Assembly (NCBI GenBank): GCA_963793415.1
Contig: CAWCAC010000002.1
Span: 992,001 to 1,056,000, forward strand
Direction of reading: 5' to 3'
DNA length: 64,000 nt
Origin: CAXMST01 sp963793415
GTDB lineage: Bacteria > Actinomycetota > Thermoleophilia > Solirubrobacterales > 70-9
Of this stretch, positions 8,186 through 15,577 are shown piece by piece. The notes beneath the pieces were generated by a model. That model was not told the origin of the DNA. It did no database searches and saw only the letters and a list, made by a program, of their open reading frames with translations. The position numbers and the translations under genes were made by a program. Numbering within the stretch: the stretch's first letter is position 1; each line of letters opens with the position of its first letter.

Positions 8186-9199
8186 TCAGCCCGGGGCCGC
8201 CGCGGCCTCCCGGTTGCGCCTGATCCGAGCACTGATCCGGTCGGCGAGCGCCCAGGAGGCGAAGCAGAGCGCGCCGACGGCGCCGGTCGCGGTCAGCAGG
8301 GCGCCGGCGGCCGCGACGGCTGCGACGCCCTTCGACCCGAGGATCAGGACGCTGCTGGTCACGCCGAGGCCGGGCCCGACCGGCAGCAGGCCGATTGCAG
8401 CAGCGGCGACCAGCAGCGCCACCGAGTCGAGGATCGTCACGTCGACGCCGATGCCCCGGAGCACGAGCCAGTTGCGGAAGACCTGGGCGAGCACGGCGAA
8501 GATCGTCAGCGCGATGATCCGGTTGCGGTGGCGGAGCCCGCGCATGACCGCGATCCCAGACCAGATCCCCTCGCGCTTGCGGTGCGCCAGCCGGCTCAGC
8601 CCGACGACGAAGCCGCCGGCGATCGCCAGCGCGATCAGTGGCGTCCACCACGGGATCCCGAGCGGGCCGATCAGGGTGAACGAGCAGATCGCCGCGAGCG
8701 CGATCTCGATCACGACGATCGGCAGCTCCGCCGCGACCAGGGCCCCGGCGCTCGGCGAGTTGGCCGGCGCGGTGCGGCGCAGCTCGGTGATCCGGACCGC
8801 GAGGCCGAAGGAGGCGTTGAGCAGGTTGCCGAGATAGCCGACGGCGGCGGCCCTGTACAGCGGCCGTCGCCCGCAGCGCCCGCCGGCCGCCTCGACGCAG
8901 ACGTACCAGGCCTCGCTGCGGGCGATCAGCCAGACGACCTGCAGCGCGACCGCCCCGAGCAGGATCCCGGCCGATGCCGAGCTCAGGGCCTCGGAGAACT
9001 CGTCCCTCTTGCCGTAGAGGCCGATCACCAGCGCCGCGGTGACGATCAGCCCGAATGCCGCGCTCAGCCCCTTCGAGTGCCGGTGCAGCCAGGAGCGCTC
9101 GGGAGCCGCTGCCGGCAGCCCCTCCTCGATGACGCGGAGCGCGGGATCGGTCTCGATCTCGCGCAGGTCGGCCTCGAGCGGCTCTTCGATCCTGGTCAC
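8186..9199 (-). CDS. Lysylphosphatidylglycerol synthase TM-region/UPF0104 family membrane protein
   Basis: An integral membrane protein of about 337 residues with seven or eight hydrophobic helices from about residue 48 onwards, including the family-type segments AAAVGYLGNLLNASFGLAVR and LLVAAAAIGLLPVGPGLGVTSS. This flippase-like fold is found in MprF and AglD-type proteins that handle lipid-linked substrates; there is no catalytic synthetase domain, so it is probably a transporter or flippase of unknown specificity. The start is uncertain: GTG codons at 9247 and 9199 are both possible, and neither has a clear ribosome-binding site. The N-terminal 45 residues are acidic and cytoplasmic. Confidence 0.85.
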   Translation of the reverse strand: MTRIEEPLEADLREIETDPALRVIEEGLPAAAPERSWLHRHSKGLSAAFGLIVTAALVIGLYGKRDEFSEALSSASAGILLGAVALQVVWLIARSEAWYVCVEAAGGRCGRRPLYRAAAVGYLGNLLNASFGLAVRITELRRTAPANSPSAGALVAAELPIVVIEIALAAICSFTLIGPLGIPWWTPLIALAIAGGFVVGLSRLAHRKREGIWSGIAVMRGLRHRNRIIALTIFAVLAQVFRNWLVLRGIGVDVTILDSVALLVAAAAIGLLPVGPGLGVTSSVLILGSKGVAAVAAAGALLTATGAVGALCFASWALADRISARIRRNREAAAAPG

Positions 9200-9276
9200 C
9201 CGTTCAGCTTGACGAGGCGGAGTCGCCGCAGCGTCGGTGGATACCACCGAACCACGGGGTCAGGCCCCTGAGCACG

Positions 9277-9304
9277 AAAAAGGCCGAGCCTTGCGGCCCG
9301 GCCT
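9277..9304 (-). terminator. Rho-independent terminator of the cold-shock gene
   Basis: Read on the minus strand, AGGCCGGGCC, loop GCAA, GGCTCGGCCT, then TTTTT. The stem is 10 bp with one G-T pair, capped by a GNRA-type tetraloop and followed by a U tract. It lies 26 bases beyond the stop of the cold-shock gene. Confidence 0.9.
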
Positions 9305-9329
9305 GATCCGTGAAGATTGAGCGGGTTGC

Positions 9330-9530
9330 TCAGCCGGCGGGCGCGACGTTGACCGCCTGCGGACCCTTCTGACCCTCTTCGATGTCGAGCGTGACGCGGT
9401 CACCCTCGTTCAGGTGAGTGCCGGGCGAGAGAGCGCTGATGTGGACGAACGCGTCCTTGCTGGCGCCCTCGACTTCGATGAAGCCGTAGCCCTTCTCCTC
9501 GTTGAACCACTTGACGGTTCCTTCAGCCAT
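9330..9530 (-). CDS. Cold-shock domain protein
   Basis: A 66-residue single cold-shock domain of typical CspA length. Both RNA-binding motifs are intact: RNP1 as KGYGFIEV and RNP2 as AFVHIS. It begins MAEGTVKWFNEEKG and ends GPQAVNVAP, both standard. Proteins of this type are RNA chaperones that bind single-stranded RNA and DNA. It has the strongest Shine-Dalgarno sequence in the window, an AT-rich upstream region and its own terminator, consistent with a highly expressed monocistronic gene whose long 5' leader might respond to temperature. Confidence 0.97.
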   Translation of the reverse strand: MAEGTVKWFNEEKGYGFIEVEGASKDAFVHISALSPGTHLNEGDRVTLDIEEGQKGPQAVNVAPAG

Positions 9531-9538
9531 ATTGAGTT

Positions 9539-9545
9539 CCCTCCT
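9539..9545 (-). promoter_or_regulatory. Strong Shine-Dalgarno sequence of the cold-shock gene
   Basis: AGGAGGG on the minus strand, eight bases before the ATG. It stands out because many neighbouring genes have no ribosome-binding site at all. Confidence 0.85.
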
Positions 9546-9679
9546 GGGGATCGTGCCGTATGCGAGGAGGGGTACATCGGCACCAACTCATCAAACACAT
9601 GCAACTTTTTTGAAGCCGACCTTTTGCCGGCCAACGGGAACGATACGCCTCCGGGCGCCTCGCCGCGGGCTGCGCGCCG

Positions 9680-10099
9680 CTATTCCCCCTGCAGGGTGGC
9701 TGTTACCGACCGCGGACCGCCGCTGTCCCTGTGCTCGCAGAGGTAGATCCCCTGCCACGTTCCAAGCGCCGGAGCGCCGTCGGTGACCGGGATCGAGAGC
9801 GACGGCCCGATCAGCACCGACTTGACGTGTGCCGGCATGTCGTCGGGCCCTTCCAGGGTGTGGCGCCAGTAGGGAGCGTCCTCGCGGACCGCCTCGCTGA
9901 ACCAGCGCTCGAGGTCGGCGCGGACGTCCGGGCTGGCGTTCTCGTTCAGCGCCAGCGACGCCGAGGTGTGGGCGATGTGCAGGTGCAGGATCCCGACCCG
10001 AAGCGCGCCCAGCTCAGGCATTCGGCCGAGGATTTCCCCCGTGATCAGATGAAACCCGCGTGGCCGCGGCTCGAGCCGGATCGTCTGCTGGGCCCACAT
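9680..10099 (-). CDS. YjbQ/UPF0047 family protein
   Basis: A 139-residue protein of exactly the family length. Conserved signatures include HIAHTSASLALNENASPDV, the EGPDDMPAHVKSVLIG block and the C-terminal GTWQGIYLCEHRD, which carry the family's clustered His/Asp/Glu residues. Relatives have been reported to have weak thiamine-phosphate synthase activity, but the true role is not settled. The start is supported by a TAGGCT -10-like element six bases upstream, and the first three bases of that element are the stop codon of the upstream membrane-protein gene. Confidence 0.92.
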   Translation of the reverse strand: MWAQQTIRLEPRPRGFHLITGEILGRMPELGALRVGILHLHIAHTSASLALNENASPDVRADLERWFSEAVREDAPYWRHTLEGPDDMPAHVKSVLIGPSLSIPVTDGAPALGTWQGIYLCEHRDSGGPRSVTATLQGE

Positions 10100-10105
10100 C
10101 GGTCC

Positions 10106-10111
10106 AGCCTA
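10106..10111 (-). promoter_or_regulatory. -10-like element TAGGCT for leaderless yjbQ-type gene
   Basis: TAGGCT lies six bases before the ATG at 10099. Its TAG is the stop codon of the preceding gene (10109-10111). No Shine-Dalgarno sequence is seen. Confidence 0.55.
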
Positions 10112-10879
10112 GGTACCCGTGCCCGTACCCGTGCCCGTGCCCGGTTCGGCCGCCTCCGCCCGCTCGAGGCGCTCGAGGATCTCGAAGTAGATGACCACGG
10201 CGGTCAGGCCGAAGAGCGAGGCGCCGACGATGTTGGCGACGACCTCGGCGCCCCAGGTGCCGATCTCGCCGTCTCCGAGCAGGCCGTGGACGGTGTCGGA
10301 GGCGCCGGTCTCGAGCAGGCTCTGCAGCACCGACAGCGGCAGCACCAGGCCGGCCACCCGCCAGAAGTGGGGGCGGACCAGCTCGCGGCTGCGGCGGAAG
10401 CCGTCGCGGACGCCGCGGCGCTCGAGCTCGATCACGGGGGCGATCAGGGCGAACCAGGTCATGAACACGAGGCCGGGGACGATGAACGCGATCAGGCCGA
10501 CGATCGTCACCGCGATCACGGCCAGGTCGGCGAGGATCAGCGGGCCGTACGGCAGCTCGCGGATCACGTGGCTGAAGCGCGGGCGCTCGCCCGAGCGGCG
10601 CTCGCGCTCGCCGGCGGCGATCACGCCCGAATAGAGCACGGTCCCGACGAGGTGCAGCGCCACCTGCACGGGGATCGTCGCGAGGATCAAGAGGATGATC
10701 GTGCCGTCGAAGTCGTCGGCGTCGATGTCGCTCGGGATGAGGACGTCGAGCAGGGCGATCGGGGCGAAGATGAGGACGCCCATCGCGAGTAGCACCCGCC
10801 AGTCGTTGCGGTAGCCGCGCAGGATCCCCCTGAGGACTGGGCGGAAGCGAAGACGCTCGACGTCGACGGGGCGGGCCAC
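10109..10879 (-). CDS. Multi-pass membrane protein, unknown function
   Basis: A 256-residue protein with about six hydrophobic helices (near residues 28-48, 60-85, 110-135, 138-155, 175-195 and 215-240) and a conserved-looking helix RRGVRDGFRRSRELVRPHFWRV. The layout resembles the glycerophosphoryl-diester-phosphodiesterase membrane-domain/DUF4013-like families, but I cannot assign it firmly. The C-terminus is a Gly-Thr repeat made by a hexanucleotide repeat. The GTG start has a TAGGCT element six bases upstream that reuses the stop codon of the gene before it. It forms a tail-to-head series with the next membrane gene and the yjbQ-type gene. Confidence 0.75.
   Translation of the reverse strand: MARPVDVERLRFRPVLRGILRGYRNDWRVLLAMGVLIFAPIALLDVLIPSDIDADDFDGTIILLILATIPVQVALHLVGTVLYSGVIAAGERERRSGERPRFSHVIRELPYGPLILADLAVIAVTIVGLIAFIVPGLVFMTWFALIAPVIELERRGVRDGFRRSRELVRPHFWRVAGLVLPLSVLQSLLETGASDTVHGLLGDGEIGTWGAEVVANIVGASLFGLTAVVIYFEILERLERAEAAEPGTGTGTGTGT
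10115..10143 (-). repeat. Hexanucleotide repeat (RCCCGT)n at a gene 3' end
   Basis: Almost five copies of acccgt/gcccgt on the plus strand. On the coding strand they encode alternating Gly-Thr, giving GTGTGTGTGT just before the stop codon of the membrane protein. Confidence 0.85.
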
Positions 10880-10885
10880 GGTCGC

Positions 10886-10891
10886 AGCCTA
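10886..10891 (-). promoter_or_regulatory. -10-like element TAGGCT for the 10879 gene
   Basis: TAGGCT lies six bases before the GTG at 10879. Its TAG is the stop codon of the upstream gene (10889-10891). Confidence 0.5.
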
Positions 10892-11491
10892 TCCGTGCGT
10901 GCCGGGGCCGCCGGGGGCGGCCGGCACCGGGTCGGGCTCCCGCTCCTCGACCAACAGGAACGCTGCGATGAAGAAGCCGATTGCGCCGAGCAGCGTCCAG
11001 GTGCTGACGGCGGCCGCGTTCAGGGCCTCGTCGGTGTTGGGCACGACGAACGAGGCGATTGCGGCGAGCCCGAAAGCGACCGAGCCGGCGAGGTTGAAGC
11101 CGGCGATCCAGATCTCGTCGGAGTGCAGCCCGCGCGTCGCCTCGTGCCAGCGACTGCCGAGCGCGTGCTCGACCCGGCGCCTCAGGCTCGGCCAGTTCGT
11201 GTCGCGGCGGTTCGCGGCAGCCCGGCCGACTCCACGACGGACGTCGCGGACGGCCACGTACTGTGCGATCGCGCTGGAGATCAGAAAGCAGGACGATCCG
11301 TAGGCGTCGGGCGCCCAGATCAGGAGGTCGCGCCCGATCGGCTCGACCGCGTCGACGACCGCGTCGAAGGTGTTGATGTTGAAGAAGATCGTGCCGGCCA
11401 GCTGGACCGTGGAGGAGAGCCAGAACGAGCCGATCATGAAGAGAACGCCGATCCGCGCATTGACCGAGCCGAAGTCGAGCCGCTTGAGCAC
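10889..11491 (-). CDS. Four-TM membrane protein, unknown function
   Basis: A 200-residue protein with about four membrane helices (near 12-38, 58-82, 128-150 and 160-180) separated by a basic cytoplasmic loop (RRGVGRAAANRRDTNWPSLRR). The tail is Pro/Gly-rich. No family is recognised. The GTG start has TAGCCT six bases upstream and no Shine-Dalgarno sequence, as in its two downstream neighbours. Co-location with another unknown membrane protein suggests a shared role, which is inference only. Confidence 0.7.
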   Translation of the reverse strand: MLKRLDFGSVNARIGVLFMIGSFWLSSTVQLAGTIFFNINTFDAVVDAVEPIGRDLLIWAPDAYGSSCFLISSAIAQYVAVRDVRRGVGRAAANRRDTNWPSLRRRVEHALGSRWHEATRGLHSDEIWIAGFNLAGSVAFGLAAIASFVVPNTDEALNAAAVSTWTLLGAIGFFIAAFLLVEEREPDPVPAAPGGPGTHG

Positions 11492-11616
11492 GCGGCGAGG
11501 CTATCCGGCAGGGCGCCGGCGCCGCCGGATCTGCGAGCATCCGGGCGTCGCTGGGCCGTGTCGGGCTGCCTGGGACACGAAAGGGAAGCGACTGGGCAGG
11601 GGCCCGAAGGGAAGTG

Positions 11617-12069
11617 ATGGACGTGGGGAACGCAATCAGGCGCAAGCCGATCCTGTTGGTGGTTGTTGCGATTGCATCGTGTGCGCTGATCGGAGGAACG
11701 GCTGTGGCCGGCGCCTCGAAGGCGGAGAAGAAGACGGCGATCTTCGACCTCTTCGGAGGCAAGCTGGTGAAGCCGGAGCAGATCTTCCTGACGGCCAACT
11801 CGGGGCCCTATCTGACCGACCTCGAGTGGTTCAAGTGGGGCAAGGGCAAGACGACCGGCGTCGGCACCTTCGTCAGCGACTGCGCTTCCTGCCCCGGCCC
11901 CGACAAGCGCCCGGCGATCGTTCGCCTGAGCAAGCGGGACGAGTGCAAGAAGAAGGGCGGCTTCGCCTACAAGCGCGGCCGTCTGACGACGGGCGCCGAC
12001 AACAGCGGCGAGGAGAAGACGATCGCGCTCGGGACCGGGTACGACGTCTACTGCAAGCCTGGCCGCTGA
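11617..12069 (+). CDS. Secreted hypothetical protein
   Basis: A protein of about 150 residues with a signal peptide (RRKPILLVVVAIASCALIGGTAVAGA) and a mature basic part rich in lysine. Cysteines at CASCPGPD, DECKK and VYCKPG are spaced for disulphides in an exported protein. GTG at 11614 and ATG at 11617 are adjacent possible starts; a GAAGGGA sequence precedes them. I recognise no family. Confidence 0.7.
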   Translation: MDVGNAIRRKPILLVVVAIASCALIGGTAVAGASKAEKKTAIFDLFGGKLVKPEQIFLTANSGPYLTDLEWFKWGKGKTTGVGTFVSDCASCPGPDKRPAIVRLSKRDECKKKGGFAYKRGRLTTGADNSGEEKTIALGTGYDVYCKPGR

Positions 12070-12159
12070 ACGAGGCCGGACCGCCCGGAGGCGGCCAACT
12101 CAGTTCGGATATCTCGCCCGCATATGCTTGCGAGCGCAACGTTGCCGAACGGAGGAGAG

Positions 12160-13011
12160 ATGCAGATGAAGGTTGGAATCGGACTGCCCAACGCCGTCAC
12201 GGGAACCACCGGGGCGCAGCTGATCGAGTTCGCGCGCGCGGGCGAGGAGCACGGGTTCAGCAGCCTCGGCACGATCGACCGCGTCCTCTACGGGAACTAC
12301 GAGCCGCTGGCGGCGCTCGCGGCGGCCGCTGCCGTCACCGACCGGATCGGCCTGCTGACGTCGGTGATGCTCGGGCCGCTCCGTACCAACCCGGTCCAGA
12401 CCGCCAAGCAGGCGCTGTCCGTGAACGAGATCTCGGGCGGCCGCCTCACCCTCGGGATCGGTCTCGGGGCGCGCGACGACGACTTCGAGATCTCCGGCGT
12501 TCCGGCCGAGGGCAAGGCCGAGCGCATGGAGGCGACGCTCGATGCGATCGAGAGCACTTTCGCCGATGAGCGGATCGGTCCGCGCACGAGCGGCGTCCCC
12601 AGGGTCCTGGTCGGCGGCGGCGTCGAGGCCTCGTTCGAGCGCGCGGCTCGTTACGGGAGCGGCTGGATCGCCGGCGGCGTCCCGCCCGATCAGTTCGCCG
12701 AGATGGCCGCCGGCGTCCGCAAGGCGTGGGAGGCGGCGGCCAACGACGGCGAGCCCGATCTCGCCGGGCTCGGCTACTTCTCCCTCGGCCCCGACGCCGA
12801 GCAGCAGGCCCGCGCCTACCTGACCGACTACTACGCCTTCCTCGGCGAGGACATCGCGAACATGATCGCCGGCAGCGCTGCGACCGACGCGGAGACCGTC
12901 AGGGGCTATCTGCAGGCGTTCGAGGCGGCCGGTTGCGGCGAGCTCGTCCTCTTCCCCTGCTCGAGCGACCCCGGCCAGGCAACCCTGTTGCGCGAGGCGA
13001 TCGACGGATAG
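12160..13011 (+). CDS. LLM class (luciferase-like) flavin-dependent oxidoreductase
   Basis: A 283-residue TIM-barrel oxidoreductase starting KVGIGLPNAVTGTTGAQL. Family features are the bulge region GTIDRVLYGNYEPLAAL, GRLTLGIGLGARDDDFE (cofactor-phosphate region) and RVLVGGGVEASFERAARYG near the C-terminus. Members use FMN or F420; which one is used here is not clear. A GGAGG motif at 12151-12155 favours either ATG 12160 or ATG 12166 (MKVGIG). It is monocistronic or at most cotranscribed with the following MFS exporter, 33 bases downstream. Confidence 0.9.
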   Translation: MQMKVGIGLPNAVTGTTGAQLIEFARAGEEHGFSSLGTIDRVLYGNYEPLAALAAAAAVTDRIGLLTSVMLGPLRTNPVQTAKQALSVNEISGGRLTLGIGLGARDDDFEISGVPAEGKAERMEATLDAIESTFADERIGPRTSGVPRVLVGGGVEASFERAARYGSGWIAGGVPPDQFAEMAAGVRKAWEAAANDGEPDLAGLGYFSLGPDAEQQARAYLTDYYAFLGEDIANMIAGSAATDAETVRGYLQAFEAAGCGELVLFPCSSDPGQATLLREAIDG

Positions 13012-13044
13012 GCCGTAGCCGGCGGCGATATCGTCCCGCCCGGT

Positions 13045-14619
13045 TTGGAAATCGAGGAGAGCAAGCCGGACCGCCGCTGGTGGGTGCTGGCAGGAGCCTG
13101 TTGCGGGCTCACGGTCCTGATGCTCGACTCGACCGTGGTCAACCTGGCGCTGCCGGTGCTGCGCCGCGATCTCGACGCGAGCACCACCGAGCTGCAGTGG
13201 ATCCCGAACGCCTACCTGCTCGTGCTCGCCTCATTCGTGGTCACCGCCGGGCGGCTCGGCGACATCGTCGGGCGCCGCCGCGTCTTCCTCGCCGGGCTGG
13301 CGATCTTCGCGGTCGGCTCCGTCCTCGGCGGCTCGGCCCAGAGCCCGGAGATGGTGATCGCGGCCCGGGCGGTGATGGGCGTCGGCGCGGCCTGCGTGCT
13401 GCCGCTCTCGCTGACCCTCGTCACCGACACCTTCCCGCCCGAGCAGCGCGGCCGCGCGATGGGCCTGTGGGCGGCGGTCAGCGCCCTCGCCCTCGCCGCG
13501 GGACCGGTCCTGGGTGGCGTGCTCGCGGACGCCGACTGGCGCCTGATCTTCTGGATCAACCTGCCGATCGTGATCGGCGGCTACATCGTCACCCGCTGGG
13601 CCGCCGCCGAGACTCGCGACCCGACCTCGGCCAAGAGCCTCGATCTGCCCGGCTTCGGGCTGCTTTCGCTGGGCCTCGGCGCCGTCACTATCGGCTTCGC
13701 CCAGGCCGAGAGCTGGGGCTGGGGCTCGCCGTCGACCCTAGGCCTGATCAGCCTCGGGCTTGCGGCCCTGGTTGCGTTCTGGTTCGTCGAGCACCGCGTC
13801 GAAAACCCGATCGTCGAGTTCCCACTGTTCCGCAACAAGCCCTACTTCGGCGCCTCGGCGGCGGCCTTCGCATTGGTCGGCTCCTACTGGGTCGTCGTCT
13901 TCTTCCAGCCGCAGTACTTGGAGGACATCCTCGACTACTCGGCGGCCGAGGCGGGCCTGCTGATCCTGCCCGTGATGCTCCCGATGGTCCTGATCTCGCT
14001 CGTCGCGAGCCGCTTCGTCGACCGCTTCGGGGCGCGGCTGGTGATGGGCGGGGGCATGTTGCTCGGCGTCGTCGGGCTCCTGTTGATGCATGGGATCGAC
14101 GCCGGCGACGACTACGGCGACGTCTTCTGGGGCTACCTGCTGTTCGGGATCGCGCTGGGCTGCGTCTACGCGCCGATGCAGACAGCGGCGATGGCGGCGA
14201 TGCCGGATGCCAAGGCCGGGATCGCCTCCGGCGTGTTGGCGATGAACCGGGTCATGTCGGGCGCGCTCTCGCTCGCGATCACCGCCTCGATCTTCCACAC
14301 GCTGCTGCGCGAGCAGATCGAGTCGAAGGCCGGGGCTGCGCTCGGCGAGCGAGCCGCCGGCGAGCTCGAGGGCCTTTCGAATGGCACCCCCTCGGCGACG
14401 GCCGAGCTCGCCCGTCAGCCCGCCGAGCGCGCCGACGCGATCTCGGCGGCCGTCGACGAGGCCTTCACCTACGCGCTCTCGAACACGATGCTCTTCCCGC
14501 TCGCCCTGACCGTGGTCTGCACGATCCTGACCTGGATCTACGTGCGCTCACCTGACCCGCCCGGCTCGGAGGGCAAGCCGCCCCCGCACCATCACCACCG
14601 CGGTCGCTTCCACCTCTAG
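13045..14619 (+). CDS. MFS drug exporter, DHA2 (14-TM, EmrB/QacA type)
   Basis: A 524-residue transporter with 14 predicted membrane helices. Diagnostic motifs are LDSTVVNLALPVLRRDL (DHA2 motif D1), GRLGDIVGRRRVF (MFS motif A) and LALAAGPVLGGVLAD (motif C of antiporters). This group exports hydrophobic or cationic compounds using the proton gradient. The start is TTG, chosen because the first helix begins about 12 residues later and no other start fits. The C-terminus is a His-rich tail (PPPHHHHRG). Its TAG stop begins a TAGGCT element that could drive the next transcript. Confidence 0.92.
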   Translation: MEIEESKPDRRWWVLAGACCGLTVLMLDSTVVNLALPVLRRDLDASTTELQWIPNAYLLVLASFVVTAGRLGDIVGRRRVFLAGLAIFAVGSVLGGSAQSPEMVIAARAVMGVGAACVLPLSLTLVTDTFPPEQRGRAMGLWAAVSALALAAGPVLGGVLADADWRLIFWINLPIVIGGYIVTRWAAAETRDPTSAKSLDLPGFGLLSLGLGAVTIGFAQAESWGWGSPSTLGLISLGLAALVAFWFVEHRVENPIVEFPLFRNKPYFGASAAAFALVGSYWVVVFFQPQYLEDILDYSAAEAGLLILPVMLPMVLISLVASRFVDRFGARLVMGGGMLLGVVGLLLMHGIDAGDDYGDVFWGYLLFGIALGCVYAPMQTAAMAAMPDAKAGIASGVLAMNRVMSGALSLAITASIFHTLLREQIESKAGAALGERAAGELEGLSNGTPSATAELARQPAERADAISAAVDEAFTYALSNTMLFPLALTVVCTILTWIYVRSPDPPGSEGKPPPHHHHRGRFHL

Positions 14620-14632
14620 GCTTCCCGTCCTC

Positions 14633-14683
14633 ATGACTCGCGCCGCAACGCATCGCAGTCGTCGCGGCCGGGAAGCCGCATGA
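14633..14683 (+). CDS. Possible 16-residue leader peptide coupled to uppP
   Basis: A short basic reading frame, MTRAATHRSRRGREAA, starting 10 bases after TAGGCT and ending in a TGA that overlaps the uppP start codon as ATGA. Ribosomes finishing the peptide could reinitiate on uppP. It has six arginines in 16 residues. This is sequence reading only; expression is unproven. Confidence 0.35.
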   Translation: MTRAATHRSRRGREAA

Positions 14684-15528
14684 CCGAGGAGTTCGAACTC
14701 TGGGAGGCGATCCTGCTCGGGACGATCGAGGGATTCACGGAGTTCCTCCCGATCTCGAGCACCGGTCACCTGACGATCACCGAGAAGCTGCTCGGCTACG
14801 AGATCGACGCGCCTGACGTAACCGCGTTCACGGCGATCATCCAGCTCGGTGCGATCCTCGCCACCGTCGTCTACTTCCGCCGCGATCTCGCGAACATCCT
14901 CGGCGCGCTCTGGGACGGGATCCGTGACGCTCGCCGGCGCAGCGGTCGCGAATGGCGCTTCGCCGTCGCCCTCGTGATCGGCTCGATCCCGATCGGGATC
15001 GTCGGCCTGCTCTTCAAGGACACGATCGAGACGACCCTGCGGAACCTCTGGTTCGTCGGCGCCGCGCTGATCCTCTGGAGCGGGGTGATGTACTTCGCCG
15101 ACAGCACCGCGAAGCTGAACCGCGGCGAGGAAGAGGTGACCCGCAAGGACACGCTGATCATCGGCATCGTCCAGTGCCTGGCTCTGATCCCGGGCGTCTC
15201 GCGTTCGGGCGCGACGATGTCGGCCGGGCTGCTGCGCGGCCTCGACCGGGTCACCGTCACCCGGCTCTCGTTCTTCCTCGCGATGCCGGCGCTGACCGCC
15301 GCGACGATCCTGCAGATCGCGACCGAGCACGAGAAGATCGGCTCCGGCGTCGGCTGGCCGGCGACGATCGTCGCCACCTTGACGAGCTTCGTCGTCGCCT
15401 ACGGGGTGGTCGCCTGGCTGCTCCGCTACATCGCCCGCCACAACTACTCGGTGTTCATCGTCTACCGGGTCGCGCTCGGCCTGCTCGTGCTCGGTCTCGT
15501 CGCCAGCGGCGCGGTGGCGGCCACCTGA
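14680..15528 (+). CDS. uppP: Undecaprenyl-diphosphate phosphatase (BacA family)
   Basis: A 282-residue membrane enzyme that dephosphorylates undecaprenyl pyrophosphate to recycle the lipid carrier for peptidoglycan and other envelope polymers; overproduction gives bacitracin tolerance in known species. Both family signatures are intact: EGFTEFLPISSTGHL (residues about 16-30) and PGVSRSGATMSAGL (about 170-183), with about eight hydrophobic helices. It is probably translationally coupled to a short upstream reading frame by an ATGA overlap. Confidence 0.97.
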   Translation: MTEEFELWEAILLGTIEGFTEFLPISSTGHLTITEKLLGYEIDAPDVTAFTAIIQLGAILATVVYFRRDLANILGALWDGIRDARRRSGREWRFAVALVIGSIPIGIVGLLFKDTIETTLRNLWFVGAALILWSGVMYFADSTAKLNRGEEEVTRKDTLIIGIVQCLALIPGVSRSGATMSAGLLRGLDRVTVTRLSFFLAMPALTAATILQIATEHEKIGSGVGWPATIVATLTSFVVAYGVVAWLLRYIARHNYSVFIVYRVALGLLVLGLVASGAVAAT

Positions 15529-15577
15529 GCGGGACCCGCCCGCCCTGCTTGCACCGCGCAATAGGGTTCGGGCGCAG

